From: Solibacillus faecavium
GTDB taxonomy: Bacteria; Bacillota; Bacilli; Bacillales_A; Planococcaceae
Assembly (NCBI RefSeq): GCF_014836905.1
Contig: NZ_JACSPZ010000008.1
Coordinates: 62,001 to 126,000 of the forward strand
Length of the DNA stretch: 64,000 nt
Reading direction: 5' to 3'
Under the pieces are notes generated by a model. It saw nothing but the letters and a program-made list of their open reading frames with translations. It was not told the origin of the DNA and made no database searches. The position numbers and the translations under genes are program-made. Every line of letters starts with the position of its first letter. Positions within the stretch are counted from its first letter, which is position 1. Positions 45,207-53,961 of the stretch are shown one piece after another.

Positions 45207-46610
45207 ATGAGTATTCAAATCTTCAATTCGTTAACGAGACAAAAAGAGCCCTTTATTCCATTAGAGGATGGCAAAGTGAAAATGTATGTATGTGGTCCTA
45301 CAGTATACAATTACATTCATATCGGAAATTCACGTCCAGTCATCGTATATGATACGGTACGACGCTATTTCCAGTATGCCGGCTATGAAGTGAAATTCGT
45401 ATCGAATTTTACCGATGTTGATGACAAAATTATTAAAGCTGCCAATGAGCTGGGAGAAGAAACATCGGCGTTAACAGACCGCTTCATTGCTGCATATTTT
45501 GAAGACATTACTGCATTGGGTTGCCAAAAAGCGGATGCCCATCCACGTGTAACAGAGCATATGCACGATATTATTGAATTTATTAAAGTGCTAATTGATA
45601 AGGGTTATGCATATGAATCTCAAGGCGATGTTTATTATCGTACACGTAAATTCGATGGCTATGGAAAGTTAAGCCACCAATCGATCGATGATTTAAAAGT
45701 AGGCGCTCGCATTGAAGCAGGTGAAAAGAAAGAAGACCCGTTAGATTTTGCCTTATGGAAAGCAGCCAAAGTAGGGGAAATTAAATGGGACTCTCCGTGG
45801 GGAGAAGGACGCCCAGGTTGGCATATTGAATGCTCTGTTATGGCACGTGAGCATTTAGGTGATACAATCGATATTCACGCAGGAGGTCAGGATTTAACAT
45901 TCCCTCACCACGAAAATGAAATTGCGCAATCAGAAGCGCATAACGATAAAACATTTGCACGTTATTGGATGCATAATGGCTATATTAATATTGATAATGA
46001 AAAAATGTCAAAATCCCTCGGTAACTTTATATTAGTGCATGATATTCGTCAGCAAATCGATCCGCAAGTACTGCGTTTCTTTATGTTGTCTGTTCATTAT
46101 CGTCACCCAATCAACTTCGCGCAAGATTTAGTGGAAGCGGCGAAAAACGGATTGGATCGTATTCGTACCTCTTATGCAAATGCTGAGCACCGTTTGGCAT
46201 TATCGGCAAGCTTAGGGGATGACAGCGAACAATGGCTTGAGAAAGTTAATCAAGTGAAAGTTGATTTTGAAAATGCAATGAATGATGACTTCAACACAGC
46301 AAATGCGATTTCGGCATTGTTTGAACTATCACATATTGCCAATGTTTATTTAAAAGAAACTAATACTGATAAAGCTGTGTTGCAAGCGATATTAAATATG
46401 TTTGATGCAATTGGAGAAGTATTGGGAATTAAAGTGAAAATTGAAGCTGGTTTATTGGACGAAGAGATAGAGGCATTGATTGAAGAGCGTAACCAAGCTC
46501 GTAAAAACAGAGATTTTGCACGGTCAGATGAAATTCGTGACCAATTGTTAAGTATGGATATTGTGCTGGAAGATACTCGTCAAGGAACACGCTGGAAACG
46601 AGGACAATAG
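45207..46610 (+). CDS. cysS: Cysteinyl-tRNA synthetase
   Basis: A class I synthetase charging tRNA-Cys. The 467-residue protein has the zinc-binding CGPTVYN with the HIGH-type motif HIGNSRPV, later WHIECSVMA and [11 protein letters not shown] with zinc ligands, and the KMSKS motif [13 protein letters not shown] 45207 is chosen since AAAAAGGAG lies 7 bases upstream; an in-frame ATG at 45183 is weaker. It lies behind a cysteine T-box and is followed without gap by mrnC. Confidence 0.97.
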   Translation: MSIQIFNSLTRQKEPFIPLEDGKVKMYVCGPTVYNYIHIGNSRPVIVYDTVRRYFQYAGYEVKFVSNFTDVDDKIIKAANELGEETSALTDRFIAAYFEDITALGCQKADAHPRVTEHMHDIIEFIKVLIDKGYAYESQGDVYYRTRKFDGYGKLSHQSIDDLKVGARIEAGEKKEDPLDFALWKAAKVGEIKWDSPWGEGRPGWHIECSVMAREHLGDTIDIHAGGQDLTFPHHENEIAQSEAHNDKTFARYWMHNGYINIDNEKMSKSLGNFILVHDIRQQIDPQVLRFFMLSVHYRHPINFAQDLVEAAKNGLDRIRTSYANAEHRLALSASLGDDSEQWLEKVNQVKVDFENAMNDDFNTANAISALFELSHIANVYLKETNTDKAVLQAILNMFDAIGEVLGIKVKIEAGLLDEEIEALIEERNQARKNRDFARSDEIRDQLLSMDIVLEDTRQGTRWKRGQ

Positions 46611-47024
46611 ATGCAAAACTTAACACCGCATGATGTCATACAGTTAAATGCACTGGCGCTCGCCTATATGGGGGACGCCGTGCTTGAACAAAGAATTCGA
46701 GAATATTTAATTTTATCTGGTCGCGCAAAGCCAAATACATTGCATAAAGAAGCGACAAAATATGTTTCGGCCAAATCTCAGTCAAACATCGTACATCGCA
46801 TGATTGACGAAAACTATTTGACAGATGAAGAACAAGCCGTTTTCCGTAGAGGGCGCAATGCCAAATCAGGCTCTGTCCCTAAAAATACAGATGTTCGCAC
46901 ATATCGAAATAGTTCGGGCTTTGAGGCTGTTTTAGGCTATTTATTTTTAAGCAAAGAACATGACCGGGCAAATGAAATTATAGATTACGCAATAGAAATC
47001 GTAGAACATTCAAAAGGAGAGTAA
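46611..47024 (+). CDS. mrnC: Mini-ribonuclease III
   Basis: A 137-residue RNase III without an RNA-binding domain, which matures 23S rRNA precursor ends in B. subtilis. The catalytic acidic motif is AYMGDAVLE, near residue 20. The C-terminal [13 protein letters not shown] carries the second acidic residue. The ATG directly follows the cysS stop; AGGA in the cysS end is the ribosome site. The order cysS-mrnC-rlmB-rae1 is that of B. subtilis. Confidence 0.95.
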   Translation: MQNLTPHDVIQLNALALAYMGDAVLEQRIREYLILSGRAKPNTLHKEATKYVSAKSQSNIVHRMIDENYLTDEEQAVFRRGRNAKSGSVPKNTDVRTYRNSSGFEAVLGYLFLSKEHDRANEIIDYAIEIVEHSKGE

Positions 47025-47026
47025 CT

Positions 47027-47890
47027 ATGGCAGAAAAAAGACAGCAAGGTCGTAAGCCGCGCGATGCTAAAGGTCGCGACAAAAAGGCGGATACCTTTAA
47101 AGCTCACGATAAAAAACAGCAGGAAAAACCTCAGGCTGCCCAAGAGGAAGTAACCGGAGAAATGATTGCCGGGAAAAATCCGGTATTAGAAGCGCTACGT
47201 GCAGGTCGTGAAATCAACAAATTATGGATCGCTGAAGGTGTTAAGAAAACAGGTGTACAGGAATTAATGGACTTAGCGAAAGAGCAAGGTGTGTTAGTTC
47301 AATTTGTACCAAAGCAAAAAGTAGATAAACTAGCAGAAAACCATCAGGGAATTGTTGCATCTGTTGCAGCATATGACTACGCAGAGCTAGATGACTTATT
47401 TGAAGTGGCAAAAGTAAAAAATGAAGATCCGTTTTTCCTTATTTTAGATGAGCTAGAGGACCCTCATAACTTAGGTTCAATTATGCGAACGGCAGATGCA
47501 ATCGGTGTACATGGTATCATTATACCGAAGCGTCGTGCGGTAGGTTTAACGGCAGTTGTTGCAAAAGCTTCAACGGGCGCTATCGAGCATGTACCAGTTG
47601 TGCGTGTAACGAATTTAGCCCAAACAGTGGACGAGTTAAAAGACCGTGGCGTTTGGATAGCGGGAACAGATGCTAAAGGTTCGGCCGATTATCGTAAAAT
47701 GGATGCAACATTACCGCTTGCATTAATTATTGGTAGTGAAGGTAAAGGAATGAGCCGTCTTTTAAAAGATAAATGTGATTTCTTATATCACTTACCAATG
47801 GTTGGTCATGTTACATCATTGAACGCTTCCGTAGCAGCAGCACTGCTTATGTATGAAGTGTACCGTAAACGACAAGAAGCTAACGGATGA
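47027..47890 (+). CDS. rlmB: 23S rRNA (guanosine-2'-O)-methyltransferase RlmB
   Basis: A 287-residue SPOUT (TrmH) methyltransferase that modifies G2251 in 23S rRNA. Residues 1-45 are a basic, low-complexity extension. An L30e-like RNA-binding domain (about 48-120) is followed by the SPOUT domain with [27 protein letters not shown] and, at the knot, [14 protein letters not shown] and [17 protein letters not shown]. It starts 3 bases after the mrnC stop, with GGAG 6 bases before the ATG. Confidence 0.95.
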   Translation: MAEKRQQGRKPRDAKGRDKKADTFKAHDKKQQEKPQAAQEEVTGEMIAGKNPVLEALRAGREINKLWIAEGVKKTGVQELMDLAKEQGVLVQFVPKQKVDKLAENHQGIVASVAAYDYAELDDLFEVAKVKNEDPFFLILDELEDPHNLGSIMRTADAIGVHGIIIPKRRAVGLTAVVAKASTGAIEHVPVVRVTNLAQTVDELKDRGVWIAGTDAKGSADYRKMDATLPLALIIGSEGKGMSRLLKDKCDFLYHLPMVGHVTSLNASVAAALLMYEVYRKRQEANG

Positions 47891-47894
47891 GGTT

Positions 47895-48407
47895 ATGCAA
47901 AACATTTTGCTAGTAGACGGCTATAACATGATAGGTGCATGGAGTGAGCTGCGTCCATTACGCGAACCCCACTTTGAAGATGCGCGCGATCGCTTGATTG
48001 AAAGAATGGCTGAATATAAAGCGCATACAGGGTGGCGTGTGATTGTTGTGTTTGATGCACACCTTGTACCGGGCACAGAGCAACTCTATATTCAGCATGC
48101 TGTGGAAGTAATCTACACGCGTAAAAACGAAACAGCAGATGAGCGTATTGAAAAGTTATCGACCGAGTTGAAAGGGCGCAAAATTCAAATCCATGTGGCA
48201 ACTTCCGATATGACAGAGCAAAATGTCGTATTCGGTCACGGTGCTTTAAGGAAGTCCGCACGTGAGCTTGAAATTGAGATGCAAATTATTCAGTCGAAAA
48301 TTTCCTCTAAAGTAAAAGAATCGACTGACGAAAAGCCGGCCTCAAGAATTAAATTATCGAAAGAAGTAGAACTACAATTTGAAAAATGGAGACGAGGGAT
48401 TAAGTAA
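47895..48407 (+). CDS. rae1: NYN-domain ribosome-associated endoribonuclease Rae1 (YacP)
   Basis: A 170-residue PIN/NYN-like RNase. B. subtilis Rae1 enters the ribosomal A site and cleaves mRNA. Acidic residues lie in LLVDGYNMIGAW, VVFDAHLV and VATSDMTEQN; ALRKSARELE and the C-terminal KWRRG are conserved. ATG 47895 is chosen to match the family start (ILLVDGYN); GAGG is only 2 bases away, so translation is likely coupled to rlmB, which stops at 47890. An in-frame ATG at 47853 lies inside rlmB. Confidence 0.93.
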   Translation: MQNILLVDGYNMIGAWSELRPLREPHFEDARDRLIERMAEYKAHTGWRVIVVFDAHLVPGTEQLYIQHAVEVIYTRKNETADERIEKLSTELKGRKIQIHVATSDMTEQNVVFGHGALRKSARELEIEMQIIQSKISSKVKESTDEKPASRIKLSKEVELQFEKWRRGIK

Positions 48408-48412
48408 TAGTT

Positions 48413-48440
48413 TGCCCGCAATTTCCAATTAAGTTATACT
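48413..48440 (+). promoter_or_regulatory. Candidate promoter of sigH
   Basis: TTGCCC (48413-48418), a 16-base spacer and TATACT (48435-48440). sigH of B. subtilis has its own sigma-A promoter in the same place. Confidence 0.55.
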
Positions 48441-48477
48441 ATTCCTAATAATTCTAGCGTAGCTGAGGTGATTTTCG

Positions 48478-49125
48478 TTGCTTAAAAGTGAGAAGTTACA
48501 AATGGTACTGCATTTAGAACGTTTGACAGATGAAGGGCTTGTAGAGCAGGTGCATCTAGGCAATACAGATGCGTTAGATTTTTTGATTTCGAAATACCGG
48601 CTTTTCGTTAAAGCAAAAGCACGGTCATATTTTTTGGTGGGTGCCGATAAAGAAGATATTATCCAAGAGGGTATGATTGGCTTATATAAGGCCATCCGAG
48701 ATTTTAGAGAGGATAAGCTTGCTTCGTTCCGTGCATTTGCCGAGTTGTGCATAACAAGGCAAATTATTACAGCGATTAAAACGGCTACACGCCAAAAGCA
48801 TATCCCTTTAAATTCTTATGTGTCCTTAGATAAGCCGATTTATGATGAAGAATCAGAGCGGACATTAATGGATATAATTACGAGTCCACTTTCTGATGAT
48901 CCAGAGTATTTGATGATTAACCGTGAGGACTATGTTTATCTAGAACAAAAGATGGGCGAGGTATTAAGCGAGCTTGAGCAGCAAGTGTTGGCTCGTTATT
49001 TAGAGGGCCAATCCTATAATGAAATTTCTGAAGAATTAAACCGCCATGTTAAATCTATAGATAATGCCCTGCAACGGGTAAAGCGTAAATTAGAGCGGCA
49101 TCTTGAACTAAAAGAAATAACTTAA
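48478..49125 (+). CDS. sigH: RNA polymerase sigma-H factor
   Basis: Sigma-H directs early sporulation and post-exponential genes. The 215-residue protein has region 2 (DALDFLISKYRLFVKAKARSYFLVGADKEDIIQEGMIGLYKAIRDF) and region 4 with its helix-turn-helix (GQSYNEISEELNRHVKSIDNALQRVKRKL). The sequence is very close to Spo0H of Bacillus. The TTG start at 48478 follows GAGGTGA by 7 bases, as in other members. It is probably transcribed from its own promoter and may also receive read-through from the cysS operon. Confidence 0.96.
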   Translation: MLKSEKLQMVLHLERLTDEGLVEQVHLGNTDALDFLISKYRLFVKAKARSYFLVGADKEDIIQEGMIGLYKAIRDFREDKLASFRAFAELCITRQIITAIKTATRQKHIPLNSYVSLDKPIYDEESERTLMDIITSPLSDDPEYLMINREDYVYLEQKMGEVLSELEQQVLARYLEGQSYNEISEELNRHVKSIDNALQRVKRKLERHLELKEIT

Positions 49126-49141
49126 ACACTGACAGCCTTTA

Positions 49142-49170
49142 TTGACAGTGGGAAATTTAGGTGTTAGTCT
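49142..49170 (+). promoter_or_regulatory. Candidate promoter of rpmG-secE
   Basis: TTGACA (49142-49147), a 17-base spacer and TAGTCT (49165-49170) just after sigH. The -35 is perfect; the -10 is weak. Confidence 0.45.
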
Positions 49171-49202
49171 TTAAAGGACAAACTGCCGAAAAGGTGATAT
49201 AA

Positions 49203-49349
49203 ATGGCAAAGAAAGTCGTTTTAAGCTGTGAAAAATGTGGTTCAAGAAACTACAGCGTTCCTAAAAAAGATGGAGCGACTGAGCGCTTAGAATTAAAGAA
49301 ATTTTGCTCGCATTGCAACGAGCATACAACGCATAAACAAACGTTATAA
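49203..49349 (+). CDS. rpmG: 50S ribosomal protein L33
   Basis: A 48-residue ribosomal protein with ATG at 49203 and TAA at 49347. The zinc-binding cysteines are in [10 protein letters not shown] and FCSHCNEH, so this is the C+ (zinc) form. Such short genes are easily missed. AAAAGGTG lies before the ATG. It precedes secE, as in B. subtilis. Confidence 0.95.
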   Translation: MAKKVVLSCEKCGSRNYSVPKKDGATERLELKKFCSHCNEHTTHKQTL

Positions 49350-49389
49350 ATAAAAAATAGATTAATTCGTTGTTCGGGGGTTAGCCAAA

Positions 49390-49575
49390 ATGAGTAAGGT
49401 AACAAACTTTTTTCAAGAAGTCGGCTCGGAAATGCGTAAAACAAGTTGGCCAAAAAGCAAAGAGTTAACGAAATATACGGTAGTAGTAATTTCAACAGTT
49501 ATCGTTATGGCGTTATTCTTTACGGTTACAGATTTAGGAATCTCAGAATTATTCCGTTGGTTCTTGTCTCTATAA
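49390..49575 (+). CDS. secE: Preprotein translocase subunit SecE
   Basis: A 61-residue, single-helix SecE, part of the SecYEG channel. VGSEMRKTSWPKSKELTKYTVVV precedes the helix VISTVIVMALFFTVTDLGIS; the amphipathic segment with TSWPK is the family signature. It is 40 bases after rpmG. A terminator-like hairpin follows at 49602. Confidence 0.95.
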   Translation: MSKVTNFFQEVGSEMRKTSWPKSKELTKYTVVVISTVIVMALFFTVTDLGISELFRWFLSL

Positions 49576-49601
49576 GCTATATCATGTTAATATTTCGAAA
49601 T

Positions 49602-49631
49602 AGCCCGTCAATTTCAAATAACGGGTTTTTT
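49602..49631 (+). terminator. Terminator-like hairpin after secE
   Basis: AGCCCGT (49602-49608) pairs with ACGGGTT (49621-49627) with one G-U pair, followed by a T run to 49631. nusG downstream has its own promoter. Confidence 0.65.
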
Positions 49632-49670
49632 CATTTGTTAAAAAATGTTTTATAGTTAATAAATAGATTA

Positions 49671-49699
49671 TTGAAGTTTTGTGATCGGGGAAATATATA
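49671..49699 (+). promoter_or_regulatory. Candidate promoter of nusG
   Basis: TTGAAG (49671-49676), a 17-base spacer and TATATA (49694-49699) lie between the secE terminator and nusG. Confidence 0.5.
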
Positions 49700-49716
49700 C
49701 CCTAACACATTAAAGT

Positions 49717-49751
49717 AAAGGAGGGACGGACGATTTAGTCCTACCTATATG
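49717..49751 (+). promoter_or_regulatory. nusG ribosome site with intervening hairpin
   Basis: AAAGGAGG (49717-49724) is the only strong ribosome site but lies 24 bases before the ATG at 49749. GGAC (49728-49731) can pair with GTCC (49738-49741) around a 6-base loop, which would bring the effective spacing to about 10. No better start lies between. Confidence 0.5.
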
Positions 49752-50288
49752 GAGAAAAATTGGTATGTAGTTCATACGTATTCTGGTTATGAAAACCGAG
49801 TGAAAGCTAATCTTGAAAAACGTGTAGAAACTATGGGTATGCAAGATAAGATTTTCCGAGTAATCGTAGCTGAGCATGAGGAAATCGATGTAAAAGAAGA
49901 CGGTAAGAAAAAAGCGGTAATGCGTAAAATCTTCCCTGGTTATGTTCTAGTAGAGTTGATTATGACAGACGACGCTTGGTATGTAGTCCGTAACACACCA
50001 GGGGTAACTGGTTTCATCGGTTCTTCAGGCGGCGGGGTTAAGCCAACGCCATTATTACCGGAAGAAGCAGAACGTTTACTTGCACAAATGGGCATGAACG
50101 AGTCTCAATTAGGTGAAGTTGAAATTTCTGTTGGTGAAGTTGTTGAAGTTCTTGAAGGGCCATTTGCACATTTCCAAGGTCGCGTAGAAGAAGTAGATGT
50201 AGATAAAGCGAAACTAAAAGTTTTAGTAGATATGTTTGGTCGCGAAACAGTGATGGAACTAGATTTCAACCAAGTGCAAAAAATATAG
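49749..50288 (+). CDS. nusG: Transcription termination/antitermination factor NusG
   Basis: NusG binds the RNA polymerase clamp and affects pausing and termination. The 179-residue protein has the NGN domain from EKNWYVVHTYSGYENRVKANL to about residue 115, with RNTPGVTGFIGSSGGGVKPTPL, and a KOW domain (GEVVEVLEGPFAHFQGRVEEVD). The ATG at 49749 gives the standard N-terminus. The ribosome site is unusually distant, with a small hairpin between. Confidence 0.96.
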   Translation: MEKNWYVVHTYSGYENRVKANLEKRVETMGMQDKIFRVIVAEHEEIDVKEDGKKKAVMRKIFPGYVLVELIMTDDAWYVVRNTPGVTGFIGSSGGGVKPTPLLPEEAERLLAQMGMNESQLGEVEISVGEVVEVLEGPFAHFQGRVEEVDVDKAKLKVLVDMFGRETVMELDFNQVQKI

Positions 50289-50300
50289 AATTATTTAGAC

Positions 50301-50329
50301 TTGATTAAGCAATTTAAAAGTGTTATCAT
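50301..50329 (+). promoter_or_regulatory. Promoter of rplK-rplA
   Basis: TTGATT (50301-50306), a 17-base spacer and TATCAT (50324-50329), 135 bases before the rplK start, leaving a leader that contains a conserved-looking hairpin. Confidence 0.6.
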
Positions 50330-50412
50330 TTCATAGGTCAGACTGTCATTCTATTTGATGTTTGATTTAATTAGTTTTAATGTTATCGGCTTAGCTGACG
50401 AACAGATATTGA

Positions 50413-50437
50413 GTGGGAGGGGCAACCCTATTACCAC
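50413..50437 (+). promoter_or_regulatory. Leader hairpin of rplK
   Basis: GTGG (50413-50416) pairs with CCAC (50434-50437), with an inner GGG/CCC pair and asymmetric loops. A similar element starting GTGGGAGG lies before rplA. Possibly an L1 or L11 autoregulatory site. Confidence 0.4.
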
Positions 50438-50463
50438 ATCACGGACTTAAGGAGGTGTGTCTC

Positions 50464-50889
50464 GTGGCTAAAAAAGTTATTAAAGTTGTAAAACTTCAAA
50501 TCCCTGCTGGTAAAGCAAACCCAGCGCCACCGGTTGGTCCTGCATTAGGTCAAGCAGGTGTTAATATCATGGGATTCTGTAAAGAATTTAACGCTCGTAC
50601 TGCTGATCAAGCTGGTCTTATTATTCCAGTTGAAATTTCAGTATTCGAAGATCGTTCATTTACTTTCATTACGAAAACTCCACCTGCAGCAGTGTTACTT
50701 AAAGTAGCAGCTGGTATCCAATCAGGATCTGGTGAACCAAACCGTAAGAAAGTTGCAACGGTTAAACGTGATAAAGTTCGCGAAATCGCTGAACAAAAAA
50801 TGCCAGACCTTAACGCTGCTTCAGTTGAAGCTGCTATGTTAATGGTTGAAGGTACTGCACGAAGCATGGGCATTACGATCGAAGACTAA
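50464..50889 (+). CDS. rplK: 50S ribosomal protein L11
   Basis: L11 forms the GTPase-associated region with 23S rRNA. The 141-residue protein has [34 protein letters not shown], including the proline residues at the thiostrepton site, and the RNA-binding C-terminal domain. The GTG start at 50464 follows AAGGAGGTG by 6 bases and aligns with the family; an upstream in-frame ATG at 50413 only adds unrelated leader. It is first of rplK-rplA. Confidence 0.97.
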   Translation: MAKKVIKVVKLQIPAGKANPAPPVGPALGQAGVNIMGFCKEFNARTADQAGLIIPVEISVFEDRSFTFITKTPPAAVLLKVAAGIQSGSGEPNRKKVATVKRDKVREIAEQKMPDLNAASVEAAMLMVEGTARSMGITIED

Positions 50890-50976
50890 TCCCATCTTCA
50901 ACACTTGATGATGTTTTTGTTTTTTGGAAGGTTGCTGCACTCGGATACTAGTTTGATGAGTGCGCAACCTTTATTC

Positions 50977-51004
50977 GTGGGAGGTCCAAATCCGTTACAA
51001 CCAC
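50977..51004 (+). promoter_or_regulatory. Leader hairpin of rplA
   Basis: GTGG (50977-50980) pairs with CCAC (51001-51004). The element starts GTGGGAGG, like the one before rplK, and lies just before the rplA ribosome site. Confidence 0.4.
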
Positions 51005-51023
51005 AATCAAGGAGGAAATTATA

Positions 51024-51722
51024 ATGGCTAAAAAAGGTAAAAAACTGCAAGAAGCAGCTAAATTAATCGACCGCGCAACTTTATACTCTGTTGAAGAAGC
51101 AGTAGCATTAGCGCAAAAAACAAGCTCAGTAAACTTTGATGCAACTGTAGAAGTAGCATTCAAATTAGGTATCGACACTCGTAAGAATGACCAACAAATC
51201 CGTGGTGCGGTAGTATTACCACACGGTACTGGTAAAACTCAACGCGTTTTAGTTTTCGCTAAAGGCGAAAAAATTAAAGAAGCAGAAGCTGCTGGTGCTG
51301 ATTATGTAGGCGATGCAGAATACATCCAAAAAATCCAACAAGGTTGGTTTGATTTCGATGTAATCGTTGCAACTCCTGACATGATGGGTGAAGTTGGTAA
51401 ATTAGGTCGTGTATTAGGTCCTAAAGGTTTAATGCCAAACCCTAAAACAGGTACAGTTACATTTGACGTAACAAAAGCTATCGAAGAAATCAAAGCTGGT
51501 AAAGTAGAATACCGTGCTGAAAAGTCTGGTATCATCCACGCACCAATTGGTAAAGTTTCTTTCGATACAAACAAATTAGTAGAAAACTTCTTAGCTGTTT
51601 TTGAAGTAGTTCAAAAAGCTAAGCCAGCTGCAGCAAAAGGTACTTACATGAAGTCTGTAAATGTTACAACTACAATGGGTCCTGCTGTAAAAGTTGACGC
51701 TGCTAACGTAACTATTAAGTAA
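51024..51722 (+). CDS. rplA: 50S ribosomal protein L1
   Basis: L1 binds the 23S rRNA stalk near the E site and in some bacteria represses its own mRNA. The 232-residue protein has [30 protein letters not shown] and [26 protein letters not shown], both family signatures. AGGAGG lies before the ATG. It follows rplK with 134 bases between, which contain a second GTGGGAGG hairpin. Confidence 0.97.
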   Translation: MAKKGKKLQEAAKLIDRATLYSVEEAVALAQKTSSVNFDATVEVAFKLGIDTRKNDQQIRGAVVLPHGTGKTQRVLVFAKGEKIKEAEAAGADYVGDAEYIQKIQQGWFDFDVIVATPDMMGEVGKLGRVLGPKGLMPNPKTGTVTFDVTKAIEEIKAGKVEYRAEKSGIIHAPIGKVSFDTNKLVENFLAVFEVVQKAKPAAAKGTYMKSVNVTTTMGPAVKVDAANVTIK

Positions 51723-51757
51723 TTATCCGATTTTTAAAAATCGTAAAATAAAATTTG

Positions 51758-51786
51758 TTGACAACACATCTCTTACTTGATAAGAT
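51758..51786 (+). promoter_or_regulatory. Promoter of rplJ-rplL
   Basis: A perfect TTGACA (51758-51763), a 17-base spacer and TAAGAT (51781-51786), followed by the L10 leader. Confidence 0.75.
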
Positions 51787-51789
51787 GAA

Positions 51790-51940
51790 TGCTGTTGTGA
51801 ATCATCCATTTGTACCGTAGACAGTAGGGGTGCCAATATTGCACTTAATGAGCCTACCGAGGACATCGGAGTTCGGATTCTTTTTAAGATGATGTACTTT
51901 CAGCCTCTATGTCTATTTTGATGTAGAGGCTTTTCTTTGT
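51790..51940 (+). ncRNA. Ribosomal protein L10 leader
   Basis: The conserved segment from CCGTAGACAGTAGGGGTGCC to GAGCCTACCGAGG (about 51817-51864) is typical of the Firmicutes L10 leader that binds the L10(L12)4 complex. It ends with an attenuator: AGCCTCTA (51902-51909) pairs with TAGAGGCT (51924-51931), then TTTTCTTTG. It gives feedback control of rplJ and rplL. Confidence 0.9.
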
Positions 51941-51976
51941 CGGTATAAATGACTCATTCTAATAGGAGGTGTCATC

Positions 51977-52477
51977 ATGAGCAAAGCAATCGAAACAAAA
52001 AAAGTTCAAGTTCAAGAAATCGCTGATAAATTCTCAGCTGCTGCTTCTATCGTAGTAGTAGATTACCGTGGTTTAACTGTAGCGCAAGTAACAGAATTAC
52101 GTAAGCAATTACGTGAAGCTGGTGTTGAGTTCAAAGTATATAAAAATACTTTATCTCGTCGTGCTGCTGAAACTGCTGGTTTAGAAGGAATCAATGAATT
52201 CTTAACTGGTCCAAATGCTATCGCATTCTCTAACGAGGACGTAGTAGCTCCTGCTAAAATTATTAACGAATTCGCTAAGAAAAACGAAGCGTTAGAAATT
52301 AAAGCTGGTATCATCGAAGGTACTGTGGCATCAGTTGAAGACGTTAAAGCTCTTGCAGAACTTCCATCTCGCGAAGGTCTATTATCAATGCTTTTATCTG
52401 TACTTCAAGCTCCAGTGCGCAACTTCGCACTTGCAACAAAAGCTGTTGCAGAACAAAAAGAAGAGCAAGGCGCTTAA
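51977..52477 (+). CDS. rplJ: 50S ribosomal protein L10
   Basis: L10 anchors L7/L12 dimers to the ribosome. The 166-residue protein has the N-terminal RNA-binding [36 protein letters not shown] and a C-terminal helix that holds L7/L12. AGGAGGTG lies before the ATG. It lies behind the L10 leader, 71 bases before rplL. Confidence 0.97.
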   Translation: MSKAIETKKVQVQEIADKFSAAASIVVVDYRGLTVAQVTELRKQLREAGVEFKVYKNTLSRRAAETAGLEGINEFLTGPNAIAFSNEDVVAPAKIINEFAKKNEALEIKAGIIEGTVASVEDVKALAELPSREGLLSMLLSVLQAPVRNFALATKAVAEQKEEQGA

Positions 52478-52548
52478 TATTAGCCTCTTAACTTCAACAA
52501 TCAGGCAAATTGCCTAAACTAATAAACATTCCATAGGAGGAAATTAAA

Positions 52549-52908
52549 ATGAACAAAGAGCAAATCTTAGAAGCTATCAAAGCTATGACAGTTCTAGAAT
52601 TAAACGACTTAGTAAAAGCAATCGAAGAAGAATTCGGTGTAACAGCTGCTGCTCCAGTAGCAGTAGTTGCTGGCGGTGCTGCTGCAGCTGAAGAAAAAAC
52701 TGAGTTTGACGTAGTATTAACATCTGCTGGTCAAGAAAAAATTAAAGTAATCAAAGTGGTTCGTGAAATCACTGGATTAGGTTTAAAAGAAGCTAAAGAG
52801 GTTGTTGACAACGCTCCTAAAGCTCTTAAAGAAGGCGTTTCTAAAGATGACGCTGAAGCTATCAAAGCTAAACTTGAAGAAGTTGGCGCTTCAGTAGAAG
52901 TTAAATAA
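52549..52908 (+). CDS. rplL: 50S ribosomal protein L7/L12
   Basis: The 119-residue stalk protein has an N-terminal dimerisation region, an Ala-rich hinge (VAGGAAAAE) and the C-terminal domain [38 protein letters not shown] that contacts translational GTPases. AGGAGG lies before the ATG. A terminator-like hairpin follows at 52960. Confidence 0.97.
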   Translation: MNKEQILEAIKAMTVLELNDLVKAIEEEFGVTAAAPVAVVAGGAAAAEEKTEFDVVLTSAGQEKIKVIKVVREITGLGLKEAKEVVDNAPKALKEGVSKDDAEAIKAKLEEVGASVEVK

Positions 52909-52959
52909 TTTTAGTTTAACTTTATTTAATAGCTATGCCTATTGCTTAGCTTAATAAGG

Positions 52960-52996
52960 AAAGCTCGTCACAATTTTGCGGCGGGCTTTTCTTTAT
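52960..52996 (+). terminator. Terminator-like hairpin after rplL
   Basis: AAAGCTCGTC (52960-52969) pairs with GGCGGGCTTT (52980-52989), including two G-U pairs, then TCTTTATTT. It probably reduces read-through into the ybxB-rpoB region. Confidence 0.7.
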
Positions 52997-53105
52997 TTAA
53001 CTTTTAGTGGATGAGAATGTATAATTTTTAAAAGAAATCCACATAAAGAAAAAAGACAGCATTTCGCATGTTGGTGCAAATGTGTTTTTCTAAGGAGGCA
53101 TATCG

Positions 53106-53708
53106 ATGTCTGAACATTATTATTCAAATAAGCCTCAATCTGAAAGTAAACCACGCCAATGGAAATTTACTTTATTAGGTAATACGTTTACGTTCGAAAC
53201 GGATACGGGTGTATTCAGTAAAAGCGAAGTAGATTTTGGTTCCCGTGTGCTTATCGATGCTTTTGAAATGCCTGAAGTTGAAGGTGTTTTACTTGATGTA
53301 GGCTGTGGCTATGGACCAATCGGATTGTCGATTGCAAAAAACAACCCTGACCGTGAAGTGTTCATGATGGATATTAACTCACGTGCAGTTAGTTTGTCTC
53401 AAAAAAACGCCCAACTTAACGGGGTTCAAAATGTACGTATTTTTGAAAGTGATGGATTGGATGCTGTAGATACTAAATCAAAAGTAGCGGCAGTATTAAC
53501 GAATCCACCAATCCGTGCAGGAAAAGAAACGGTTTTTAAGTTTTACGACCGCGCATATGAGCTGCTTGTGGAAAATGGTGAACTATGGATTGTTATTCAG
53601 AAGAAGCAAGGTGCTCCATCGACAATGAGTCATTTAGAAGAAATGTTTTCAGAAGTAGATGTTGTTGAGAAGAAAAAAGGATATTGGATCATTCGTGCAA
53701 AAAAATAA
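53106..53708 (+). CDS. ybxB: RsmC-like class I methyltransferase YbxB
   Basis: A 200-residue SAM methyltransferase with the RsmC signature: LLDVGCGYGPIGLSIA (motif I), MMDINSRAVSLSQKNA and NPPIRAGKETVF (motif IV, NPP), matching enzymes that make N2-methylguanine. The target of the Bacillus protein is not firmly known, though 16S rRNA is likely. AAGGAGG lies before the ATG. Its position between rplL and rpoB is as in B. subtilis. Confidence 0.93.
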   Translation: MSEHYYSNKPQSESKPRQWKFTLLGNTFTFETDTGVFSKSEVDFGSRVLIDAFEMPEVEGVLLDVGCGYGPIGLSIAKNNPDREVFMMDINSRAVSLSQKNAQLNGVQNVRIFESDGLDAVDTKSKVAAVLTNPPIRAGKETVFKFYDRAYELLVENGELWIVIQKKQGAPSTMSHLEEMFSEVDVVEKKKGYWIIRAKK

Positions 53709-53732
53709 GTAAGATCTATATCAAATATTGAC

Positions 53733-53761
53733 TTGACAAATTGAGTGTGATAACATAATAA
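53733..53761 (+). promoter_or_regulatory. Promoter of rpoB
   Basis: TTGACA (53733-53738), a 17-base spacer and TAATAA (53756-53761), about 200 bases before rpoB. Confidence 0.65.
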
Positions 53762-53853
53762 AATGCAAAATTATTATTTTGAGGTAGTATGCCCTTTTGC
53801 ATTATTTATTCAAATTTACGGGTATACTTGCTAAGAATAAGTTAAGTTTAACC

Positions 53854-53889
53854 GAAAATGAGGTTTTAAAAAAGTCTCGTTTTCTTTTT
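53854..53889 (+). terminator. Attenuator-like hairpin in the rpoB leader
   Basis: GAAAATGAG (53854-53862) pairs with CTCGTTTTC (53876-53884) with one G-U pair, followed by five T. It lies downstream of the rpoB promoter and upstream of the start, so it could limit rpoBC transcription. Confidence 0.6.
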
Positions 53890-53961
53890 GTCTTTCGAAA
53901 TCATACACCATTTGTATGTTTTTGCAAAGACCTATTATCGCTTTATTGAGGGGTGAATGAG

